Part shown: positions 46,736 through 60,218 of the stretch, piece by piece
Numbering within the stretch: the stretch's first letter is position 1
Layout of the letters: each line of letters begins with the position of its first letter
Source: Stomorhina lunata
Lineage: Eukaryota > Arthropoda > Insecta > Diptera > Rhiniidae
Length of the DNA stretch: 64,000 nucleotides
NCBI GenBank assembly: GCA_933228675.1
Contig: OW121744.1
Span: 100,262,813-100,326,812, forward strand
Direction of reading: 5' to 3'
Translations under genes and position numbers: made by a program
Notes under the pieces: model-generated
The model's database searches: none
What the model saw: the letters and a program-made list of their open reading frames with translations, nothing else
Told to the model about the DNA's origin: nothing

Positions 46736-47589
46736 TTTTGGAATATATAAAATTTTTCTAAAGGATTTTGAAATTATTTAATAAAAATTGTCACCAATTA
46801 CTGATTCATATTTTCTTCCACATAAAAAAAAAACCACACTTTTACTTTTGCCTTTTCGTTTCGTTTTTAATTTAAGACTAAATAAAAGATTTTCTCTAAA
46901 AAAAATGTTCATACACTTTTAATAATTCTATTCTATTTATTTAAATTTTATTATCTCCGGCTTTTGTCTCGTTATTTGTTGATTGAGTAATATTTTTTTT
47001 AGGAATATGAAAAAATTTTTAATTTTCTGATCTTTAGAAATATACTAGACCCGAGTAACTAGAGTGGGAATAAAAATGTTTTTTATAGAAATAAAGAGTT
47101 AATTAAAATACCTGAGTATTTCGTAAAACAAAACTGAGGAATCTGATAAGACGTTTCGTTACCATTCTTTATCTTAATGAGGTGTTAAAAAAACAGTATT
47201 TATTTGAATACAAAATACTAGCAGTGAAGAGGAAGGTTATAAAAGCTTTTTTGTGAAGAAAGCTTTAAAAAGCTTTAAGTTTTTAAACAGTTTTTTTAAT
47301 TAAGGTTATTTTACGTTATTTAAAAAAATAGGGGTTTAGAGTAAGCTTATAATATTGGTGGGGAATTAGGCAATTTTTCGAACTAAAAAAAATTTTTGTC
47401 ATAAGACTCCTACTGTAAATTAAATGCTAAAATCAGAAATAAAGAACTTATCAGGTTCCTATATAAATATTTAGTACCTTAAATTCTTAGAATGTTCTTG
47501 ATAGTGTTCCTGATCATGGTTTGACTCTATAAGCGCCTTTTGTCATTTTTCACATTCATCTTTGTCTGATCGGAAATATTTTCCTTTCC

Positions 47590-49200
47590 TTTTTCCTCAG
47601 CTTTTAAAGAAAGAAAGACATTTTAGAGTCTTGAATAAGCATAAATCGATTAACGAAATTTCCTCATAATCGGTCCACATTTAATCCTAGATCCCTTATC
47701 ATTTGGGCTTTCATTTCAGATAAGTTTCCTTGTATTAAATTTTTTAAAATTAAATTTTGGAAATAATGATTTCATATCATACATTTTCAATTTTAGGCTA
47801 AATATGCAAATATATGCACATAATTTTTACATTGTTATAAATCTGAGACTTAAGCCTTTATTCTGAGATAAAATTTCTTTTCTAGTTTTTCATTGAAATA
47901 AGTTATACCCTAATGAAGTAAATTTATAATAATTTGTCTTTTTTGTATATATTTAATACCAAATCTGTTAATGCTTTTATGTATTTTGAACTATTCTAAA
48001 CATATTTGAATTATTTACTTAATTAGATTGTGTATTTCCTTTAAGATTTTAGACTAAATTTGCAAATTTATGCAGACTAATTATATAGCACTAGAAAGCT
48101 GTTAATTTAGCCTTTAAATTGACATAAACTAGGCTTTGAAGTTTTTTATTGAAAAAAGCTATAGCCTAATAAACTTTTTGTATTTTTTTATAATCCTTTT
48201 TCGTCAGTTTTTAAAGAAAATCTTTTTAGAGTCTTCTATAAGCACAAATCGATTAACGAAATTTCCTAATAATCGGTCCACATTTAATCCTAGATCCCTT
48301 ATCATTTTGGCCTTAATTTTAGATAAGCTTTCTTTTGTTAAATTTTGTTAAATGGAGCCGTATGCTCCACTGGGAGTCAAGGATAACAGAAGAAAGATAT
48401 GTTTACATATTTTTTTTATCACATCATATCAATGCTTATTAATTTGAGGCTAAATATGCAAATATATGCAAATAATTTTTACACTGTTATAAACCTGAGA
48501 CTTAAGCCTTTACTCTGAGATAAAATTTCTTTTCTAGTTTTCCATTGAAATTAGTTATACCCTAATGAAACTAAGGTAAATTAATAATAATTATTTTTTG
48601 TATACATTAAATAGTCAAATATTTTAAACATTTTAAAATAATTTACTTATTTAGAGTGTGCATTTCTTTCAGATTTAGACTAAATTTGCAAATGTATGCA
48701 AATAAATTATATAGCAGTAGAAAGCCTTTAAACCTCTAAACTGGGCTTTGTAGTTTGTCTTTGTTCTGGATTTTTTCAGTCATCTTAAAATAACTCTCTT
48801 TCATTACGTTATTGTTTATTAATTTGAGGCTAAATATGCAAATATATGCAAATAATTTTTACACTGTTATAAACCTGAGGCTAAAGCCTTTAATCTGAGA
48901 TAAAATTTCTTTCCTAGTTTTTATTGAAATAAGTTATACCCTAATGAAACTAAGGTAAATTTATAATTATTCTTTTTTATATATATTTAAGAGGAAAATC
49001 TGTCAATGCTTATTCCGAATTATTATAAAAGATTTTAATAATTTACTAATTTATACTATGCCTTTCTTTTTGGATTTCAGACTAAATTTGCAAATTTATG
49101 CAGGTGATTTATGTACCACTGGATAGCTGTTACTTCAGCCTCTTTATTGACATAAACTTGGCTTCGTAGTTTTTCATTGAAAAAAGCTATAGCTTAATAA
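47590..49200. repeat. Alternating two-module repeat with ATGCAAAT octamers
   Basis: Module 1 (GGCTAAATATGCAAATATAT, then ATTTTTACACTGTTATAAAC, then GTTATACCCTAATGAA) occurs near 47795, 48448 and 48828, with an outlier near 45826. Module 2 (GACTAAATTTGCAAAT, then TATATAGCA, CTATAGCCTAATAAAC) occurs near 48050, 48678 and 49078. The order is 1-2-1-2-1-2. Perfect octamers lie at 47804, 48456, 48466, 48696, 48836 and 48846. A block with AATCGGTCCACATTTAATCC also recurs near 47668 and 48271. Confidence 0.82.
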
Positions 49201-51594
49201 ACTTTTTACAAATTTTTTAATATTATTTTTCGACAAATATTTATCCTTAGAACTGTGGATGTGTGTGTTCTAGCGAGTTTTTTCTAAACAGATTTAAATA
49301 ATTTACTTATTGATATTATGTCTTTCTTTTTAGATCTTAGACGCAATTTGCTGATTTTAGTTTTGGTTTAAAATCATCCTAGAACCCCATTCTCTATGAA
49401 TATATAATAAAACATTGACTTTTAATAAAAAAACTTTTTCGTAAAAAGTAAAAATTGATACCTTTTTTTTGGAAAATTTTTGCAATTTTTTCGATCAGCG
49501 AAAAATATTTGATTTTGGAAATTTCTCATCAATAAACGATTCAAGATATTTAAAAACAGTTTTCACTGTTTTATTTCCTGAACTATTTGCTGTATGTTGG
49601 TATTTTTTAAAAAATTTTGGGGTTCAATAATGAACGCACAATGGGTCAAAAACTAAAAAAAGTCAAAGAGAAAAATGATTTTTATTATTTTTGAAATGAA
49701 ATAACTTAAAACCCTTAACAGTTATTATAGTAATTAGCATGTTTTTTCTTCGTTTATTCAAGCTCGTTTCAAAATATAGAAAATCAATCATATCAGACAA
49801 TAATTGAAAGAGCTACACGGTACAAAAGCTTTTTTACTACTGAGGTGGTCTACTTTGACGCCTAATGATTCAGCCTGTGTAAGCACAGGGTAATCTTAAT
49901 TCGAAAATTTTAGAAAGGTTGGCTACTCCTTAACAATTCTCTCATACTTAGTAATATAATCAGACTTACAGTTTAGAAAATACAGATTTATTACCATTTT
50001 TCTTTTGATTTCAAACCACTGTGCCTCGGTCTATATGTAATTTCTTTCACATGTTCTTCCGTCTGGGTATATCTACTTTTTTTTTTTCCAAAAAGTGAAT
50101 CATAAACCCAAAAAACTCGACTTTATCTTTCAAAACTTTGTTCACACATTTGTAATATTCTATCAACACTTTAGAATTTCACAATTTTTCAAATATATTT
50201 TTTTAATTTTGGAAAATCGCCTATGAAAAACATAAATATTTTCGATTAAGAAATCAACTCAAAATTGATTGATTGTTTAAGTTTTTTTTTTGTTGAAGCC
50301 TAAGACTTATACATTTTGCTTAAATCCTGCCTTTGAAACTTAATTAACCCATACCAAGAAAAACTCTGTGCTAAGCTCCCTTTATGGCTTAAATTAACAA
50401 TTTCATTTTCAAATAAAACAGCCAGCAAATTAATAAATTAATTTCATTTTCGTATTTTTCATGTTGTTACATGTCACGCAAACAATTTTGTCATATAAAA
50501 CACTTTTTTTTCTGTGCGATTGCCTTCAAAAGCGCTCACAGCAAATTACAACATTAAATGTTTAGTATGAATTAACAAAAAAAGGCCCAAAACCTCCCCC
50601 TACAAGTCTGATCTTAAGGTCTTTTGCAAAAACCAGACACACAAACGATTACATGTCTCGAGAAATCAAAATAACGCAAAATTATTGCTATGAAAGACAA
50701 AATATTGAAAACTCAAAACCAAATGTTCTGTCTCTGTAAAACTAAAGTCGTGTTATGAATTTTAATGATCACACAAAAAGACTTAATGCAATCATCATTG
50801 AAAGACAGACAGACGATCGTTTGAATGAAAGGACGGACTTAAGCCTGAACAGTTGGAGTTCTGTCTAAACTGCACAGCAGTTCTTTTATACATTTTTTTT
50901 GACTCTTTTCCAAATGAAAATTGTACAAGTTACAATTTTAGACAAAAATTTTTAGCTTCATTAGTGACGTTTATTAAATAAACTGCCAATAAAGGTGAAT
51001 ATAATTTAGTGGCTCTTTACATGTGTTTTAATGCATTTTTCGTTGTGCGTGTTTTGGTTCATTGTTAAAAAACTACAAAAAAAAACTACAAAAAAATAAT
51101 ACAAAAAAAAATTAAAAAAAAAAATTTACAAAAAAAAATTTACAAAAAAAAAAGTTAACAAAAATTCACAAAAAACAGATATTTATGATTGACATTATGG
51201 ATTTCTGCTTCAGTAAAAAAACTCACAGACATTTGGCAAAAATAATCTCCATTGGAATTCCAGCTGCTTTTACAGTAGAGAATACATTAAATGTGTTAAT
51301 TTGTATTTCATATATTTTTTACGTTTCCATTCCATAACGCCAGACACGCATGCGCCCACTCCATGATGATGACGACGACGTTGTCGTTGGAATAAGTGTT
51401 TGTTTTGTAAATGTTGAAATGCAGTCAAAGACGCCTACACTTTTAGAGTTATATAAATACAAAACCGTTTAATGGAGATTCCTTACTACAGCAAAAAAAA
51501 AGTAGCAGTTTGAACAAAGTAGATATTATGTAACATCTAAGTCATAGTTTTGAATTATATAACCGAATCATAATCTAAGATAAAATCAGAGTCA
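49201..51594. other. Unique AT-rich part of the Kank intron
   Basis: No exon was found. A run of A-rich decamers (TACAAAAAAA type) lies at 51067-51165 and a short GACGACGACG run near 51370. Scattered GACAGACAGACGATCG-like sequence near 50805 is typical of fly introns. Confidence 0.45.
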
Positions 51595-54500
51595 AACAGT
51601 CTAAGTCATAAGTCATAGTTTATGTCAAAGTCTAAGTCATAGTCTAAGTCATAGTCTAAGTCATAGTCTAAGTCATAGTCTAAGTCATAGTCTAAGTCAT
51701 AGTCTAAGTCATAGTCTAAGTCATAGTCTAAGTCATAGTCTAAGTCATAGTATAAGTAATAGTCTAAGTCATAGTCTAAGTCATAGTCCAGCCATAGTCT
51801 AAGTCATAGTCTAAGTCATAGTCTAAGTCATAGTGTAAGTCATAGTCTAAGTCATAGTCTAAGTCATAGTCTAAGTCATAGTCTAAGTCATAGTCTAAGT
51901 CATAGTGTAAGTCATAGTCTAAGTCATAGTCTAAGTCATAGTCTAAGTCATAGTCTAAGTCATAGTCTAAGTCATAGTCTAAGTCATAGTCTAAGTCATA
52001 GTCTAAGTCATAGTCTAAGTCATAGTCTAAGTCATAGTCTAAGTCATTGTCTAAATCATAGTCTAAGTCATAGTCTAAGTCATAGTCTAAGTCATAGTCT
52101 AAGTCATGGTCTAAGTCAAAATCTAAGTCAAAGTCTAAGTCATAGTCTAAGTCATAGTCTAAGACATAGTCTAAGTCATAGTCTAAGTGTAAGTCATAAT
52201 GTAAGTCATAGTCTAAGTCATGGCCTAAGTCAAAATCAAAGTCATAGTCTAAGTCATAGTCTAAGTCATAGTCTAAGTCATAGTCTAAGTCATAGTCTAA
52301 GTCATAGTCTAAGTCATAATCTAAGTCATAGTCTAAGTCATAGTCTAAGTCATAGTCTAAGTCATAGTCGAAGTCATAGTATAAGTCATAGTCTAAGTCA
52401 TAGTCTAAGTCATAGTCTAAGTCATAGTATAAGTCATAGTCTAAGTCATTGTCTAAGTCATAGTCTAGTCATGGTCTAAGTCAAAATCTAAGTCATAGTC
52501 TAAGTCATAGTCTAAGTCGTAGTCTAAGTCATAGTCCAAGCCATAGTCTAAGTCATAGTCTAAGTCATAGTCTAAGTCATAGTCTAAGTCATAGTATAAG
52601 TCATAGTCTAAGTCATATTCTAAGTCAAAATCTAAGACATAGTCTAAGTCATAGTCTAAGTCATAGTCTAAGTCATTGTCTAAGTCATAGTCTAAGTCAT
52701 GGTCTAAGTCAAAATCTAAGTCATAGTCAAAATCATAGTCAAAATCATAGTCTAAGTCATAGTCTAGGTCATAGTCTAAGTCGTAGTCTAAGTCATTGTC
52801 TAAGTCATAGTATAAGTCATAGTCAAAGTCATAGTCTAAGTCATAGTCTAAGTCATAGTCTAAGTCATAGTCTAAGTCATAGTCTAAGTCATAGTCTAAG
52901 TCATAGTCTAAGTCATAGTCTAAGTCATAGCCTAAGTCATAGTCTAAGTCATAGTCTAAGTCATAGTCTAAGTCATAGTCTAAGTCATAGTCTAAGTCAT
53001 AGTCTAAGTCATAGTCTAAGTCATAGTCTAAGTCATAGTCTAAGTCATAGTCTAAGTCATAGTCTAAGTCATAGTCTAAGTCATAGTCTAGGTCATAGTC
53101 TAAGTCATAGTCTAAGTCATAGTCTAAGTCATAGTCTAAGTCATAGTCTAAGTCATAGTCTAAGTCATAGTCTAAGTCATAGTCTAAGTCATAGTCTAAG
53201 TCATAGTCTAAGTCATAGTCTAAGTCATAGTCTAAGTCATAGTCTAAGTCATAGTCTAAGTCATAGTCTAAGTCATAGTCTAAGTCATAGTCTAAGTCAT
53301 AGTCTAAGTCATAGTCTAAGTCATAGTCTAAGTCATAATCTAATTCATAGTCTAAGTCATAGTCTAAGTCATAGTCTAAGTCATAGTCTAACTCATAGTC
53401 TAAGTCATAGTCTAAGTCATAGTCTAAGTCATAGTCTAAGTCATAGTCTAAGTCATAGTCTAAGTCATAGTCTAAGTCATAGTCTAAGTCATAGTCTAAG
53501 TCATAGTCTAAGTCATAGTCTAAGTCATAGTATAAGTCATAGTCTAAGTCATAGTCTAAGTCATAGTCTAAGTCATAGTCTAAGTCATAGTCTAAGCCAT
53601 AGTCATAGTCTAAGTCATAGTCTAAGTCATAGTCTAAGTCATAGTCTAAGTCATAGTCTAAGTCATAGTCTAAGTCATAGTCTAAGTCTAAGTCATAATC
53701 TAAGTCATAGTCTAAGTCATAGTCTAAGTGATAGTCTAAGTCATAGTCTAAGTCATAGTCTAAGTCATAGTCTAAGTCATAGTCTAAGTCATAGTCTAAG
53801 TCATAGTCTAAATCATAGTCTAAGCCATAGTCATAGTCTAAGTCATAGTCTAAGTCATAGTCTAAGTCATAGTCTAAGTCATAGTCTAAGTCATAGTCTA
53901 AGTCATAATCTAAGTCATAGTCTAAGTCATAGTCTAAGTGATAGTCTAAGTCATAGTCTAAGTCATAGTCTAAGTCCTAGTCTAAGTCATTGTCTAAGTC
54001 ATAGTATAAGTCATAGTCAAAGTCATAGTCTAAGTCATAGTCTAAGTCATAGTCTAAGTCATAGTCTAAGTCATAGTCTAAGTCATAGTCTAAGTCATAG
54101 TCTAAGTCATAGTCTAAGTGATAGTCTAAGTCATAGTCTAAGTCATAGTCTAAGTCATAGTCTAAGCCATAGTCATAGTCTAAGTCATAGTCTAAGTCAT
54201 AGTCTAAGTCATAGTCTAAGTCATAGTCTAAGTCATAGTCTAAGTCATAGTCTAAGTCATAGTCTAAGTCATAGTCTAAGTCATAATCTAAGTCATAGTC
54301 TAAGTCATAGTCTAAGTCATAGTCTAAGTCATAGTCTAAGTCATAGTCTAACTCATAGTCTAAGTCATAGTCTAAGTCATAGTCTAAGTCATAGTCTAAG
54401 TCATAGTCTAAGTCATAGTCTAAGTCATAGTCTAAGTCATAGTCTAAGTCATAGTCTAAGTCATAGTCTAAGTCATAGTCTAAGTCATAGTATAAGTCAT

Positions 54501-55105
54501 AGTCTAAGTCATAGTCTAAGTCATAGTCTAAGTCATAGTCTAAGTCATAGTCTAAGTCATAGTCTAAGTCATAGTCTAAGTCATAGTCTAAGTCATAGTC
54601 TAAGTCATAGTCTAAGTCATAGTCTAAGTCATAGTCTAAGTCATAGTCTAAGTCATAGTCTAAGTCATAGTCTAAGTCATAGTCTAAGTCATAGTCTAAG
54701 TCATAGTCTAAGTCATTGTCTAAGTCATAGTCTAAGTCATAGTCTAAGTCATAGCCTAAGTCATAGTCTAAGTCATAGTTTATGTCATAGTCGAACCATA
54801 GCCTAAGTCATAGACTAAGACATAGTCTAAGTCATAGTCTAAGTCATAGTCCAAGTCATAGTCTAAGTCATAGTCCAAGTCATAGTCTAAGTCATAGTCT
54901 AAGTCATAGTCTAAGTCATAGTCTAAGTCATAGTCTAAGTCATAGTCTAAGTCATAGTCTAAGTCATAGTCTAAGTCATAGTCTAAGTCATGGTCTAAGT
55001 CATAGTCTAAATCATAGTCTAAGTCATAGTCTAAGTCATAGTCTAAGTCATAGTCTAAGTCATAGTCTAAGTCTAAGTCATAGTCTAAGTCAAAGCCTTA
55101 ATCAT
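51595..55105. repeat. 12-bp satellite, family E (main block)
   Basis: About 290 copies of CTAAGTCATAGT, very uniform. Variants (TATAAGTCATAG, CCTAAGTCATAG, TCATTGTCTAAG, CAAAATCTAAG) are scattered. The variant AAGCCATAGTCATAG recurs at about 53594, 53822 and 54166, marking higher-order copies. The plus-strand unit has stop-free and stop-containing frames, so long SLSH-type ORFs are artefacts. Confidence 0.98.
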
Positions 55106-56080
55106 AGTCTAATTCTTATACTTAATTATAATATGATCCTGATCTTAAATTATAATATTGACATATTATAGGGCTTCTGTGAATTGCCTTCACTTAACTT
55201 AATCCAAAACCTAGCCATAACTACCGTTTTCCCTCCAAAAACCCATAACATGTCAGTAGTTTCATGTTATTGCCTTAATATGGACCAAGTATTATATTAC
55301 AACAAAAGCCAACCAAAAACAGAAATAAACGAATTGTGATTAAATTATGATGGACATAAATTCATTAATAATTACAAATTTGTTTAACCAAAATCTAAAT
55401 GGGAAATTTGCAATGATAAATTATTTTTTAAACGTTTTGCTATAAAAAAAATAAAAAAAGTAAAATATTTATAAGTTAAAAATTTTCTTGTTACAAAAAA
55501 AAAATCCTAAAATTTTATATTCTAATTTATGATTTCAATTTTGAAAACTAGTAAAATTTAAATGTATTTTTCCAGTTAAGCTGCAGCAAAATCCTCCGAA
55601 AGTAGGTCAAATGTAACACGTTGATATTTTTTAACACTCCCACATTTATAGCAAAGTCAAATTGAAAGCAGACAGACGGTTGGAGGGACGGACGTACGGG
55701 CGGACAGATAGACAGTGACAGTGTATTTTAGACAGCTACTGACAGTTACTTCTAGAGTCTTGGAATGAATATCTACGAGTTCTATGATTTTTAATTTGTT
55801 TATGTATTTGAAACAAGTTAAGTTGACACCCACACAGTCATTGAGAAAATTATTTATGATTTGGTTTTTATTGCAAAAAAAAATTATGTGGAAAAAATTT
55901 TGAAACAGAAAACCCAGTTTTTAAGATTAAAGACTCTCTTAAACTACAAGAATTTCTGGGGAACAGAATATTAGAAATTTAATTGGTTTAGAAAATTGGT
56001 ATAATATTGAAGCTGTTATATATAAAATGTTTCTTAATAAAATGGTCATTATTATATACAGCAGTCATATGCATAGTAGA
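55106..56080. other. Unique AT-rich part of the Kank intron
   Basis: No gene was seen. A GACAGACGG / GGACGGACG-rich tract lies near 55668-55725. Confidence 0.45.
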
Positions 56081-56400
56081 AGACATAGTCTAAAATATAG
56101 TCTAAGTCATGGTCTAAGTCCAAGTATTAGTCTAAGTCAAAGTCTAAGCCATAGTCATAGTAGTAATCTAAGGCAGAGCCTAAATCATAGTCTAAAGGAT
56201 AGTATATGTTATAGTCTAAGTCATGGTGAAAGTCATAGTCTCAGTATTAGTCGATGTCATAGTTTTAGTCAGAGTCTAAGTCAGAGTCTATGTCATAGTC
56301 TAAGCCATAGTTAAACCATCGTCTAGTTATAGTCTAAGTCATAGTCTTAGCCATAGTCTAAGTCATAGCCTTAGGCATATAGTGTAAGTCATAGTCACCA
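56081..56400. repeat. 12-bp satellite, family E (degenerate block)
   Basis: Diverged CTAAGTCATAGT units with many substitutions. Positions 56236-56253 read TAGTCTCAGTATTAGTCG, which matches the family D unit on the plus strand at 17 of 18 bases. A 95-codon Ser/His/Leu frame over this block is a repeat artefact. Confidence 0.85.
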
Positions 56401-57194
56401 CCTTTCAATTTACATTTATCCATTTAAAATGCTTCAGCAAATAAATCATTTCCCCAAATAATTAACACAAAATCATACGCAAGTCATAAATCATAATGGA
56501 AAGCAAACATTCAAATTCAAAAGGTAAAATCAGCAAAATAACCAAAAGAAATTTATGCAAAATTTAAATTTACGACAACAAGAAATTCCTGTCTTTGAAC
56601 ATAAATTTCATTGACTCTCAACTGTCAACTTAAAGTAAGATGAAGAAATAACAAATACAAAAAATTTAATTTCTATATCAATAATAATTATTAAATACGA
56701 GATTTAAGCGTTTATTAAAACCGCCCACCCGACAACACCCATATCCGTTGGATTATTATTTATCAATGAATTCAAAGTAAAACTGGCTAGAGCTCAGCTC
56801 AATCAAGAGACAAGTTAGTAGTGAATTTTGCTAAAAGCTAAATACAAAATTTATTTAGCTAAAATTACGCTTAATTAAAAAAAAACAACTACAATAAAAA
56901 ACATAAATAAAAACCATTTAAACAAAGTTTATTGAACGCCCAAAATTTGTTAACAAAATTTTCAGTGAAAAAAACTGAATGAAAAATTTTGTTGAAAAAA
57001 TTTGTTTGAAATTAACAAAAATTGAAAATTTGAGTAGGCCGAAATTTGTTTGTAAAAGATAAATGGCCTGAATAGTAAAAAATCTTAACGTAACTGAATG
57101 TAATGAATTATATTATGGGTATTCGCGATAACTGTTTTTCATTTCAGTTCTAGCAAAAAGGTCTGAAACATAGTTTCAAGCATGTTTTAAGTCA
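56401..57194. other. Unique DNA between family E blocks
   Basis: Ordinary intronic sequence, slightly less AT-rich near 56720-56830. No splice-bounded open frame was identified. Confidence 0.4.
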
Positions 57195-58545
57195 CTTTAT
57201 AAGTCACTTTATAAGTCATACTCTAAATCATAGTCTAAGTCATAGTCTAAGTCATAGTCTAAGTCATAGTCTAGTTCATAGTCTAAGTCATAGTCTAAGT
57301 CATAATCTAAGTCATAGTCTAAGTCATAGTCTAAGTCATAGTCTAAGTCATAGTCTAAGTCATAGTCTAAGTCATAGTCTAAGTCATTGTCTAAGTAATA
57401 GTCTAAGTCATAGTCTTAGTCATAGTCTAAGTCATAGTCTAAGTCATAGTCTAAGTCATAGTCTAAGTCATAGTCTAAGTCATAGTCTAAGTCATAGTCT
57501 AAGTCATAGTCTAAGTCATAGTCTAAGTCATAGTCTAAGTCATAGTCTAAGTCATAGTCTAAGTCATAGTCTAAGTCATAGTCTAAGTCATAGTCTAAGT
57601 CATAGTCTAAGTCATAGTCTAAGTCATAGTCTAAGTCATAGTCTAAGTCATAGTCTAAGTCATAGTCTAAGTCATAGTCTAAGTCATAGTCTAAGTCATA
57701 GTCTAAGTCATAGTCTAAGTCATAGTCTAAGTCATAGTCTAAGTCATAGTCTAAGTCATAGTCTAAGTCATAGTCTAAGTCATAGTCTAAGTCATAGTCT
57801 AAGTCATAGTCTTAGTCATAATCTAAGTCATAGTCTAAGTCATAGTATAAGTCATAGTCTAAGTCATAGTCTAAGTCACAGTCTAAGTCATAGTCTAAGT
57901 CATACTCTAAGTCATAGTCTAAGTCATAGTCTAAGTCATAGTCTAAGTCATAGTCTAAGTCATAGTCTAAGTCATAGTCTAAGTCATAGTCTAAGTCATA
58001 GTCTAAGTCATAGTCTAAGTCATAGTCTAAGTCATAGTCTAAGTCAAAATCAAAGATATTGTGTAAGTCATAGTCTAAGTCATAGTCTAAGTCATAGTCT
58101 AAGTCATAGTCATAGTCTAAGTCATAGTTTAAGTCATAGTCTAAGTCATAGTCTAAGTCATAGTCATAGTCTAAGTCATAGTTTAAGTCATAGTCTAAGT
58201 CATAGTCTAAGTCATAGTCTAAGTCATAGTCTAAGTCATAGTCTAAGTCATAGTCTAAGTCATAGTCTAAGTCATAGTCTAAGTCATAGTCTAAGTCATA
58301 GTCTTAGTCATAGTCTTAGTCATAGCTTAAGTCATAGTCTTAGTCATAGTCTAAGTCATAGTCTAAGTCACAGCCTAAGTCATAGCCTAAGTCATAGTCT
58401 AAGTCATAGTCTAAGTCATAGTCTAAGTCATAGTCTAAGTCATAGTCTAAGTCATAGTCTAAGTCATAGTCTAAGTCATAGTCTAAGTCATAGTCTAAGT
58501 CATAGTCTAAGTCATAGTCTAAGTCATAGTAAAGGTCATAGTCTA
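57195..58545. repeat. 12-bp satellite, family E (third block)
   Basis: About 112 copies of CTAAGTCATAGT, very uniform at 57415-57810. A compound with AGTCATAGTCATAGTCTAAG then AGTTTAAG recurs near 58107 and 58162. Sharp left and right edges. Confidence 0.97.
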
Positions 58546-60200
58546 TTCTACCTTGCTCTGAACGTTATTCTAGTATTCCTAAACGATTTTGGTCATGTTT
58601 ATTAGAAGGTACAAAAATCGACTAGTGGAACCTATCCAAGGGCCGAATAAGTGTCGCCAAACTTATATGAATTTATTCATAGACGAATATCACAAGAAGG
58701 TGTTATATCTCTGTTGCTATAGAACATTTCTCTGAATGATATTCTGGTATTCCAAAAGTAGATTATTATAAAATTGGTCGCTACACTAAGGGACATCCTC
58801 TAGAAAATGATGGTAATTATGGGCATACGGCAATGGTCACCAAAAGGTACAATATACTATAAGTGGAACCTATCTCCACAAAGAACAGTCTTCAGAGGAT
58901 CCTTCTCATGATGATAGTCTCCATCGTATGGTCGTACGGTCACCATGATGTACAAAATTGCATCTGTGGAACCTAGCTGACTCTAAAATGAACTAGAATA
59001 TATTAAAAGAAAATGAAGTTGGACAACATAGGAGGGATCATGCGTTACTGAATTCAGGTCACAGTGATGTACCAGAGAACTGTTCAGGAGACAAGACATC
59101 GGACTTTAGACTATGTGAAATAGACTGTGTTAGATGCAAATGATAGGTAGGCGACTGACTGAGAATGTAAACAGTCCAGATAAATGTGAATCCGCTTAGA
59201 TAGGAAATGTTTGTAACTATTAGGTCATGGCAGATGTTGTTATCAGATGTTACGTTATAGTCGACTAATCAAATCAGAGTCTAATACTAATCTTATCATA
59301 GTCAAGTTCACAGTCTAAGTATTTTTCCAAATCTCAAACTTAAACATAGTCCAAATGTCTTTAAAGTAATAAATAAAACTTTTATTTTCACTTTCAATTT
59401 CATCAATGAAAAACAGGCATTTATTATTCATTATAAAAAACATAAGAAAAAAAAACTAAAAAATATTTATTAGAAATTTCTCTTGTTTTAAATACTTTGT
59501 GACCATAATAAAAACGAAATCAACTTGTATTTATTTGTATGTTATTAAAAATTTATAGTTTTTGTTCAATTTTTTTTTTTTTTTTTGTAACAAATAAGTC
59601 CATGGAAAAGTTGCTGCAGGCCAATGGCTATTTATTAAATATTGGTATTGACTAGCTAAGTCATCAATGAATGAATGAATGAATAACCGAATGTTCATAA
59701 TAACTGACCAGGCTAAAAGAAACCTGTCGAACAAAAACAAACTAAAGAGTAATTTAAGCAAAAAAACCATAACAACAACTACTTTTTAATGAACACCCAC
59801 GTAATTACTAACACGATAATGATCAATGTTTATGATCATTATTGGGGTATGCATGTATGATATACAAACCATGTTTTCTTTCTTTTAAAAACCTCTTTTT
59901 TCAAACACTTTTGAATTAATTAATTTTTATTGAATTTTTTATGATTTATTACCATTTAAATGAATGAGTTTAAAATAATATAAAAATAAAAAGCTCAGGG
60001 CCAGGGTCATTTTGTCAGGTAAGAAGACTTAAGCTGCCCACATTCAATGGGTCCAACATGTATTGGAAGATTGCTTAATGATATGGTTAATTATTTATTT
60101 AATTTGTTAGAAAATACAAATATTTACTGCCTCAAGCGAATGGGTATCAAATTGCTAATAATTGGTAAAATAAATAAATTTTATGGTTGTTTTAGAAATA
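58546..60200. other. Intron DNA with a weak three-copy repeat
   Basis: A phrase of the form GGTACAAAAN...TGTGGAACCTA recurs near 58608, 58853 and 58950, suggesting a decayed repeat at 58550-59000. A tetranucleotide run (ATGA)n lies at about 59667-59683. No gene was found. Confidence 0.4.
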
Positions 60201-60218
60201 ACTGGGATCTAGACTTAC

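Larger units (their letters stand above)
40113..60218 (-). other. 20.1-kb Kank intron filled with satellites and duplications
   Basis: This is the inferred intron between the 44-nt exon and the KN exon. The 44-nt exon ends in phase 1 and the KN exon starts in phase 1. It contains an inverted repeat, family D, local duplications, a MITE-like element, an octamer-bearing repeat, a 77-codon ORF and three blocks of 12-bp satellite. Other exons with compatible phase could be missed, but none stood out. Confidence 0.6.

Noticed and set aside
56027..56314. 95-codon Ser/His/Leu protein (SLSHSLSH)
   Set aside because: Direct translation of the 12-bp satellite unit, not a gene.
56700..56960. Possible promoter or first exon of an alternative transcript
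   Set aside because: Slightly different composition and a TCA-type initiator match only. There is no open frame with splice sites, so this is not supported.
51595..58545. CRISPR-like or regulatory array interpretation of the 12-bp repeats
   Set aside because: There are no unique spacers between repeats and the setting is a eukaryotic intron. It is simple tandem satellite.
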